Below, in pieces: positions 34,776 through 41,740 of a stretch of DNA of 64,000 bases. The notes below the pieces were generated by a model that searched no databases, had not been told where the DNA came from, and was given only the letters and a program-made list of their open reading frames with translations. The stretch comes from Agrobacterium pusense. Lineage in GTDB: Bacteria > Pseudomonadota > Alphaproteobacteria > Rhizobiales > Rhizobiaceae. The stretch spans positions 124,001-188,000 of the forward strand of contig NZ_FNBB01000001.1 in assembly GCF_900102105.1 (NCBI RefSeq). The letters run 5' to 3'. Made by a program: the position numbers and the translations under genes. Positions within the stretch are counted from its first letter, which is position 1, and the number at the start of each line of letters is the position of its first letter.

Positions 34776-34862
34776 CAGGGGCGGAGCGCCCCGGCAAGAC
34801 TGTCATCCGGTTGTCGCGCCGGAGAGCGAAACTGAACGAAACGCAATCCAGGAGGAATGATC

Positions 34863-35285
34863 ATGCGTGCAATCGTTTTTGTAAAAGCCACAAAAAGCAG
34901 CGAAGACGGCGTGATGCCGACGACGGAACTGATGGAGGCAATGGGGAAATTCAACGAAGAACTGGTCAATGCCGGCATCATGCAGTCCGGCGACGGCCTG
35001 CACCCCTCCTCCAAGGGTAAGCGCGTGATCTTCGACGGCGACAGCCGCACCGTGATCGACGGTCCCTTCCCGCACACCAACGAGCTGGTCGCCGGTTTCT
35101 GGATCTGGAACGTGAAGGACATGGACGAGGCGGTGGAATGGGTGAAACGCTGCCCGAACCCGATGTTGGAGCGCAGCGAAATCGAAATCCGCCCCATGTT
35201 TGAAATGGAAGACTTCGGCGACGCGGTGACACCTGAAATCGCCGCTCATGTCGAAGAACTGCGGGCGCGTGTCGGCAACCAATGA
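34863..35285 (+). CDS. YciI/DGPF-domain protein
   Basis: A 140-residue member of the YCII-related/DGPFAETKE family: MRAIVFVKATKSSEDG start, DGDSRTVIDGPFPHTNELVAGFWIWNVKDMDEAVEWVKRCP core (about 60-100), EIEIRPMFEMEDF end. The fold is a ferredoxin-like dimer, function unknown; homologs often accompany ECF sigma factors, VOC and DUF899 genes. The start at 34863 is preferred because AGGAGG is seven bases upstream; the ATG at 34857 is too close. Confidence 0.83.
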   Translation: MRAIVFVKATKSSEDGVMPTTELMEAMGKFNEELVNAGIMQSGDGLHPSSKGKRVIFDGDSRTVIDGPFPHTNELVAGFWIWNVKDMDEAVEWVKRCPNPMLERSEIEIRPMFEMEDFGDAVTPEIAAHVEELRARVGNQ

Positions 35286-35462
35286 CGCCAGCGGGCCAAA
35301 CGAGCCCGGCTGAAAGGATCAGGTGCGGCATCGACTACCTCTCCCGCCGGGCAGGCCTTGCCGCATCGCCCCTACCCACCCCTTCTCAAAGCGGGTTGCA
35401 ACGGATCGCCGCCGCTGTTAATGGTCGGGCGGTTCAACCCGTTTCAAGAAAGGAGGCTTCGC
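35286..35462. other. Leader region upstream of the ABC-F leader peptide
   Basis: This gap between the YciI-like gene and the leader peptide contains no long ORF with coding character. TTGCAA (35396-35401) with TTAATG 16 bases later is a possible weak promoter; nothing else is clear. Confidence 0.35.
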
Positions 35463-35537
35463 ATGGATATTTCCTGCTTCTGGCGCAATCGTCAGCTCTG
35501 CCACCTTTTTGCCCTGCGGACACGTTTGCAGGGCTGA
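35463..35537 (+). CDS. Putative leader peptide of the ABC-F gene
   Basis: A 24-codon ORF beginning MDISCFWRNRQL and ending TRLQG, with a strong AAGGAGG (35450-35456) six bases upstream, much better than that of the ABC-F gene itself. Its last third overlaps a stem GCCCTGC/GCAGGGC (35511-35534), and its stop is 152 bases before the ABC-F ATG. Short uORFs of this kind precede many ABC-F and erm resistance genes and sense stalled ribosomes. This role is inferred. Confidence 0.6.
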   Translation: MDISCFWRNRQLCHLFALRTRLQG

Positions 35538-35689
35538 CCGGAACACCACCCTCTGGTTTGCCTAAAAGGCCGCGCAGGACGCAGTTCGTCTGCCATTGCG
35601 CATAGTTTCACGACGGATCACCGATAACCGAAACCCCGTCCTGCACGCGCAGGCAACGGTGCGGGTCCGTCTTCGCCAGAGACGACATC
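35538..35689 (+). promoter_or_regulatory. Attenuator-like RNA region upstream of ABC-F
   Basis: Competing pairings are visible. GCAGGAC (35574-35580) can pair with GTCCTGC (35638-35644), but the latter can instead form a local CCTGC/GCAGG hairpin (35640-35653). CTCTGG (35551-35556) can pair with CCAGAG (35676-35681), which covers the weak ribosome-binding region of the ABC-F ATG. No T-run is seen, so control of translation is more likely than transcription termination. Confidence 0.4.
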
Positions 35690-37204
<1,515 letters not shown>

Positions 37205-37244
37205 CATCATCGGCCCGCCAAGAGGATGAAACAGAGAACGCCCG

Positions 37245-38006
37245 TCAGCCCAGCAGGCTGGCGAGGCGTGGATCACCGGCAAAATCCGCGGCCGAAAAAC
37301 CGGTTCGCCGCATCGGGAATTCGCACAGCGCCTGCACCCCGGTTTTCGAAAGATGGATGCGCCAGCTCATCCGCTCCACCGGCGATTTTTCGGCGAAGGC
37401 CTTCGGCGACAGGATGGCAATGTTGAGGCCGCCTGCCGGATCGCGCACCGAGCGGTAGAGTATGGCCTCGATCCGGGCGAGACGCGCCTGATCCGCCAGT
37501 GTCTGACAAGCTTCGTAATTCGTGGGATCAGTCCACAGGGCCTCGTCACGGTTGAGTGCCGGTTCGGTCAGATCCAGCGCGGCATCGGTGGCGACGCGGG
37601 CGGCAAAGGCGGAATAATCGGCTGGATTGGCAGGCAGCGGCGTGCCAGGCGATTCGGCGTAGAACAGCAGCCGGTAAAAGGCCATTTCAGCAAGCGCCGT
37701 TTCCACCTTCGCGGCGGCGTAATAAACGCCTTCGGTATAGCCCGCGCGGCGGAACCGCGAGCCATGCGGATAGGCTGCGCCATAACGGAAGGGCGTCGCG
37801 AGAAGATAATCAAAACCGGCGCATTCGGGTGGAAACGGCCGCTTGCTCGCCTCCAGAATATCTTCCAGCAGCGATTGCTCTTCCACCGTATCCACCAGCT
37901 TCATGGTGGATACCTGGTGCTGCGCCTCCACCAACCGCCAGTATTTTCCCGCCGCAGCGCGTTTTTCAGACAGGAGCGCGTCGGGCGTCCAGATAGGAGA
38001 GGACAT
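37245..38006 (-). CDS. RES-domain toxin
   Basis: A 253-residue protein of the RES family, whose toxins (MbcT, ParT type) degrade or modify NAD+. The conserved pattern is visible: YWRLVEAQHQVSTMKLVD (Arg), GFDYLLATPFRYGAAYPHGSRFRRAGYTEGVYYAAAKVETALAEMAFYR (Arg, Tyr and Glu of the site), and TNYEACQTLADQAR. Its start overlaps the antitoxin by 41 bases, so translation is coupled. It is longer than average for RES toxins. Confidence 0.85.
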   Translation of the reverse strand: MSSPIWTPDALLSEKRAAAGKYWRLVEAQHQVSTMKLVDTVEEQSLLEDILEASKRPFPPECAGFDYLLATPFRYGAAYPHGSRFRRAGYTEGVYYAAAKVETALAEMAFYRLLFYAESPGTPLPANPADYSAFAARVATDAALDLTEPALNRDEALWTDPTNYEACQTLADQARLARIEAILYRSVRDPAGGLNIAILSPKAFAEKSPVERMSWRIHLSKTGVQALCEFPMRRTGFSAADFAGDPRLASLLG

Positions 38007-38349
38007 CGATCAATCCGGTAATGGTAGTCAGCTTGTCGGCAGGTACGGCGCCGAGCGCCGTGTTATGATTGCGCAGCCAGCTTTTCGCCACGGCCTCGTC
38101 GCCGCCGGCAATCGCATCCAGCGAACGGAAAACCCGGATCAGCAACACAGCCAGTTCAAAAGATTTGGCACCCGGCTCCAGCAGGAAATCAAGCCGCTTC
38201 ATACGCGACACCGTGGGCGCGGAAACGCCAAGAATATCCGCCGTGCGGGCGGCATTCAGGCCGAGCCGCTCCGCGGCGGCGATGACAGCCTTGGTGACGA
38301 CCCTGCCTTGCGATGCGGGGTCCGCGGCGGCCTTGGTGTGAATATTCAT
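37966..38349 (-). CDS. Xre/MbcA/ParS-type antitoxin
   Basis: A 127-residue antitoxin with an Xre-like HTH (GLNAARTADILGVSAPTVSRMKRLD, about 30-55) and a C-terminal DUF2384/MbcA toxin-binding domain (FELAVLLIRVFRSLDAIAGGDEAVAKSWLRNHNTALGAVPADKLTTITGLIDVLSYLDA). The ATG at 38349 is selected because the upstream part of the ORF is non-coding promoter. It should neutralise the RES toxin and repress its own promoter. Confidence 0.86.
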   Translation of the reverse strand: MNIHTKAAADPASQGRVVTKAVIAAAERLGLNAARTADILGVSAPTVSRMKRLDFLLEPGAKSFELAVLLIRVFRSLDAIAGGDEAVAKSWLRNHNTALGAVPADKLTTITGLIDVLSYLDARRAPV

Positions 38350-38358
38350 GGGTCTACC

Positions 38359-38404
38359 CTTTCCTTGGAAAGAATATAGCACATTTCTTTCTGCAAACAA
38401 GAAG
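38359..38404 (-). promoter_or_regulatory. Antitoxin promoter and operator
   Basis: On the minus strand TTGTTT, 16 bases, TATATT form a good -35/-10. The inverted repeat CTTTCC-AA-GGAAAG (38359-38372) overlaps the region just after the -10 and is a natural autorepression site for the antitoxin. Confidence 0.6.
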
Positions 38405-38474
38405 GGCGGAATGAACGCAGGAATGACGATCCACTGCCCAAGCCTGATATTTATCGTGTGCAGGGCGCCCCGCC

Positions 38475-38590
38475 CCGTCACCCCGGACTAGATCCGGGGT
38501 CCAGCGCGATCAAGTCCTTGATCGCGATAGACTCCTTTCAAGGCGCAGACGCGCCGGGGCATGGATGCCGGATCTAGTCCGGCATGCGGA
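38475..38590 (-). repeat. Class A palindromic element (copy 5)
   Basis: Inner stem GCGATCAAGTCCTTGATCGC, middle stem GGCGCAGACGCGCC, outer hairpins CCCCGGAC...ATCCGGGG and GCCGGATCTAGTCCGGC, ending GCATGCGG rather than GCATGACGG. It lies between the RES-Xre promoter and ohr. Confidence 0.82.
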
Positions 38591-38651
38591 GGAGACGTCG
38601 CGGTCCACTTCAGGCCGGGATGAACCCGCCACACATTTCAGACCTGAAAAA

Positions 38652-39074
38652 TCAGGCTACCGAGACCGGCACTTCCGTGGAGGTGCGCATGGCGTGGCTG
38701 TAGGGGCAGACGATGTGCGCAGCAGCAACCAGTTTTTCAGCAACTTCGCGCTCGACACCAGGAATATTGGCCTTCAGCGAGACTTCGATGCCGAAGCCGC
38801 CGCCGTCTTCGCGCGGGCCGATACCGACGGTTGCCGTCACAGTGGTGTCTTCAGGAATCTTTACCTTTTCCTTGCCTGCGACGAATTTCAGGGCGCCGAG
38901 GAAGCAGGCGGAATAACCGGCTGCAAAAAGCTGTTCCGGATTGGTGCCGCGGGCGCCATCACCGCCCAGCTCCTTGGGAACAGTGAGTGTGACGTCGAGA
39001 ACGCCGTCTTCCGACTTGGCGTTACCGGCGCGGCCACCGGTGGCAGATGCTTTGGTCGTGTAGAGAATTGGCAT
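38652..39074 (-). CDS. ohr: Organic hydroperoxide resistance protein
   Basis: Thiol peroxidase of the Ohr/OsmC family that reduces organic hydroperoxides using lipoylated partners. The 140-residue protein has the reactive Cys57 (AAGYSACFLGAL) and resolving Cys123 (HIVCPYSHAMR), with Arg in DGARGTNPEQLF. The start at 39074 gives MPILYTTKASATGG, a typical Ohr N-terminus. It diverges from ohrR. Confidence 0.95.
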   Translation of the reverse strand: MPILYTTKASATGGRAGNAKSEDGVLDVTLTVPKELGGDGARGTNPEQLFAAGYSACFLGALKFVAGKEKVKIPEDTTVTATVGIGPREDGGGFGIEVSLKANIPGVEREVAEKLVAAAHIVCPYSHAMRTSTEVPVSVA

Positions 39075-39115
39075 GACATTACTCCTTCGGGTTGGCGTTG
39101 AGGCTCTTATAGCGA

Positions 39116-39142
39116 ACAATTGAATTGTGCGCAATATAATTT
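39116..39142. promoter_or_regulatory. OhrR operator region
   Basis: ACAATTGAATTGT (39116-39128) is a near-perfect dyad of the OhrR type, followed by a CAATATAATTTTG segment. It lies just upstream of ohr, in the ohr-ohrR spacer. Binding by the adjacent ohrR product is inferred. Confidence 0.7.
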
Positions 39143-39265
39143 TGCACATTGAATGCGAATTCGTTTTTTGCGATAATTTTCACGAAATTTCGCCGCGCAT
39201 CCATGCGGCAGGAACCGAAAGCGGGGGCCGATTGTTCCCTCCCCGGTTGATTTTGGAGCAGGAAA

Positions 39266-39724
39266 ATGGGTGCAGAGGGCGACGACAAGAAGATGGAAAG
39301 CCTGCTGAGGCTGGACCAGCAGATATGTTTTGCGCTTTACGGCGCGGCGCATGCCTTCACAAGGGCCTACAAACCGCTGCTCGACCCAATCGGGCTGACT
39401 TATCCGCAATATCTGGTCATGATGGCGCTATGGGAGAAAGAGACCTCCACCGTCAAGGCGCTCGGCGAAATGCTGGGGCTCGATTCCGGCACCCTTTCCC
39501 CGCTGCTGAAAAGGCTGGAGCATGCGGGGTTGATCACCCGCAAGCGCGGGACGGTGGACGAACGACAGGTGCTGGTGGCCCTGACGCCAAAGGGTGCGAA
39601 CCTTAAAAAAGAGGGCGTGAAGATCATGGCGGCGATCGGCAATGCCACTGGTTGCGGTCTGGAAGAGCTGGTGCAGATCCGCGACCGGGTGAATGCGCTG
39701 AAGGACAGCCTCACCCGACCCTGA
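39266..39724 (+). CDS. ohrR: Organic-hydroperoxide-sensing MarR regulator
   Basis: A 152-residue MarR repressor. The sensor Cys21 (LDQQICFALYGAAHAFTRAY) and second Cys130 (ATGCGLEE) make it a 2-Cys OhrR, as in Xanthomonas. Tyr residues near 35 and 45 fit the hydrogen-bond network of the family. The winged helix is about 64-105 (LGEMLGLDSGTLSPLLKRLEHAGLI). On oxidation it releases the divergent ohr promoter. Confidence 0.93.
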   Translation: MGAEGDDKKMESLLRLDQQICFALYGAAHAFTRAYKPLLDPIGLTYPQYLVMMALWEKETSTVKALGEMLGLDSGTLSPLLKRLEHAGLITRKRGTVDERQVLVALTPKGANLKKEGVKIMAAIGNATGCGLEELVQIRDRVNALKDSLTRP

Positions 39725-39730
39725 CGTAAC

Positions 39731-39759
39731 AAAAAAGGCGGCACGGAGCCGCCTTTTTT
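39731..39759. terminator. Bidirectional terminator after ohrR
   Basis: AAAAAAGGCGGC and GCCGCCTTTTTT form a 12-bp stem with a 5-base loop, so a T-run follows the stem on each strand. It serves both ohrR and the convergent transpeptidase gene. Confidence 0.87.
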
Positions 39760-39778
39760 CATATGGAGAAGTCGCGGC

Positions 39779-40504
39779 TCACTGCCAGACCACGACACGC
39801 GCCTTCTGCGGCACGCGGTCGTAGAGATCGATGACGTCCTGGTTCATCAGGCGCACGCAGCCGGAGGAGACGGCCTTGCCGATGGAGTTCCATTCCGGCG
39901 AACCGTGCAGGCGATAAAGTGTGTCCTTGCCATTCTGGAAGATATAGAGCGCGCGGGCGCCGAGCGGGTTCTTCAGGCCCGGCGGCATGCCGCCGTTCTT
40001 GGAGGAATATTTGGTGAGTTCCGGCTGGCGGGCGACCATTTCGTCCGGCGGTGTCCACTTCGGCCATTTCTGACGCCACTGGATGACGCCCTCGCCCGAC
40101 CAGGCGAAACCTTCGCGGCCAATGCCGACGCCGTAACGCATGGCGCTGCCGCCCGGCTCCACCACGTAAAGGAAGCGCGAACGCGTATCGACGACCACGG
40201 TGCCTGGACGTTCGCCCGTCGGATCAACGACCCGCTGGCGGTAATAACGCCGGTCGATTTTCTGATACGGCACGGCAGGAATGACGTAACCGCCATCCTC
40301 GACCGAGCCGTACATGACGGCCAGTTCCGCGTCGCTGACGCCGGACGAGAACATCTGGCGGAAATCGCTGCCAATGGCACTTGCCTGCTGGCGGATGGCG
40401 TCTCCCGTGCCCGATGAGGCGCAGCCTGCGAGAAGCGAAGCGGAAGAAAGGCCAAGAAGGGAAAGAAAGGTGCGTCTGGAAAGATCTGTGTCGGTGCTTG
40501 TCAT
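39779..40504 (-). CDS. L,D-transpeptidase (YkuD), TAT lipoprotein
   Basis: Periplasmic enzyme that makes 3-3 crosslinks or attaches proteins to peptidoglycan, 241 residues. The N-terminus has both a twin-arginine motif (SRRTFLSLLG, Arg10-Arg11) and a lipobox (LLAGC, Cys28). The YkuD domain includes GTVVVDTRSRFLYVVE and the catalytic HGSPEWNSIGKAVSSGCVRL with Cys216. The ATG at 40504 places the signal correctly. A second transpeptidase gene of the same layout lies 155 bases upstream. Confidence 0.87.
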   Translation of the reverse strand: MTSTDTDLSRRTFLSLLGLSSASLLAGCASSGTGDAIRQQASAIGSDFRQMFSSGVSDAELAVMYGSVEDGGYVIPAVPYQKIDRRYYRQRVVDPTGERPGTVVVDTRSRFLYVVEPGGSAMRYGVGIGREGFAWSGEGVIQWRQKWPKWTPPDEMVARQPELTKYSSKNGGMPPGLKNPLGARALYIFQNGKDTLYRLHGSPEWNSIGKAVSSGCVRLMNQDVIDLYDRVPQKARVVVWQ

Positions 40505-40659
40505 AAGGCCGGTTTGTCCCACATTTCGAACGGCTAGATCGCCGTTGTACGTCATTTGTTCCGTATCATGCGTATTGCGAAAATAGTTAACCGACCGCTA
40601 AAAGCCAGTCACAAGCTGCTGGCGGAATGGGTCCCCTATCTCTTTCTTTTAGAACGTGT

Positions 40660-41574
40660 TCAGATAACCACAATCTGCGCACCCTGCGGCACGCGCTCAT
40701 AGAGATCGATCACATCCTGATTGAGCATGCGCACGCAGCCGGAGGACGTCGCTTTACCGACAGACTGCCAGTCCGGCGTGCCATGCACGCGGTACAGCGT
40801 GTCCTTGCCATCCTTGAAGATATAAAGCGCGCGTGCGCCGAGCGGATTGTTCAGACCCGGCGTCATGCCGCCATTGGCGGCGGAGATGGAGGCGAGTTCC
40901 GGCTGGCGCTTGACCATTTCATCGGGCGGCGTCCAGCGCGGCCACTTGGCCTTCCACTGGATCTTGCCACGGCCCGACCAGGCGTAACCGTCACGTCCCA
41001 GCCCGACGCCATAGCGGATGGCCTTGCCGCCGGATTGCACGAGATAAAGGAAATGCTGCTTCGTATCGACCACGATGGTGCCGGGCGCTTCCGCCGTCTG
41101 GTAGCTGACTTCCTGCCGGAGATAACGCGGATCGATGCGGCCATAGGGAATAGCCGGCAGCGAGCGGTCCTCGTCGCGGATCGGGCCATACATGACACGG
41201 TGCAGCGGATTGGAGACCGGCAGACCATAGGCCACCGCCTGGCCTTGGCTCTGACCCTGGGGCACATTATAGCCCTGCACCTGCGGGGCCTGCAGCCCCT
41301 GGCCGCGCACCGGCGGGCCATATTCCTGATGGAAGCGGGTTCGGAACAGATCCGGTGGGCGCGTCGAAAGCTGGCCCGGCTGCGGCGGCAGTTCCGGCTG
41401 GCGATTGGAGCTGACGGAATTGAAATTGAACACCGGCGCCGTTTCCCTGACGAAGACGTCCGGGTCCATCCGGGTCGTATCCGTCACGAAAAGGCAGCCG
41501 CTCATCAGGGGCAGCAGGGCAAGCCCGACCAGAGAGGCCGCCCGGCGACCGTTTTTCAAAAGGAGTGCTATCAT
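40660..41574 (-). CDS. L,D-transpeptidase (YkuD), lipoprotein
   Basis: A 304-residue paralog of the preceding gene. It has a Sec-type lipobox signal (LLPLMSGC, Cys27), a Pro/Gln-rich linker (about 60-115), and a YkuD domain with GTIVVDTKQHFLYLVQ and HGTPDWQSVGKATSSGCVRM (Cys280). The catalytic domains of the two are close (both contain KWPRWTPPDEMV or KWPKWTPPDEMV). The longer linker may reach the peptidoglycan from the membrane. Confidence 0.87.
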   Translation of the reverse strand: MIALLLKNGRRAASLVGLALLPLMSGCLFVTDTTRMDPDVFVRETAPVFNFNSVSSNRQPELPPQPGQLSTRPPDLFRTRFHQEYGPPVRGQGLQAPQVQGYNVPQGQSQGQAVAYGLPVSNPLHRVMYGPIRDEDRSLPAIPYGRIDPRYLRQEVSYQTAEAPGTIVVDTKQHFLYLVQSGGKAIRYGVGLGRDGYAWSGRGKIQWKAKWPRWTPPDEMVKRQPELASISAANGGMTPGLNNPLGARALYIFKDGKDTLYRVHGTPDWQSVGKATSSGCVRMLNQDVIDLYERVPQGAQIVVI

Positions 41575-41679
41575 CTGAACCGCTTCATGGAATCCAATCT
41601 GAGGCCATGATGGACCGCGCGGCTGGCGCGAAGCTGGCGTCGGTTTTTCAAAAAAAATCGAAGAACTGCATTTTTTCTC

Positions 41680-41710
41680 TTGAAGCTCTAGTTGCTAGAG
41701 GTGCCAGATT
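41680..41710 (+). promoter_or_regulatory. zntA promoter with MerR-type operator
   Basis: TTGAAG (41680-41685) and CAGATT (41705-41710) are separated by 19 bases, the elongated spacer typical of MerR-activated promoters. The dyad CTCTAG-TTG-CTAGAG (41686-41700) fills the spacer. The same half-site is found upstream of zntR at 4512. Confidence 0.78.
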
Positions 41711-41740
41711 GGCTGTCGAGTGGAATTCAGGAGCGAAACC

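Larger units (their letters stand above)
38350..38651. other. Toxin-antitoxin promoter region and repeat
   Basis: This 302-base region contains the antitoxin promoter/operator (38359-38404) and the class A element (38475-38590). No further ORF, RNA or site was seen between the element and ohr. Confidence 0.55.

Noticed and set aside
35282-35605. A 107-codon ORF in the ABC-F leader region.
   Set aside because: It starts inside the end of the YciI-like gene and runs in another frame through the strong AAGGAGG and the leader ORF; no domain is visible.
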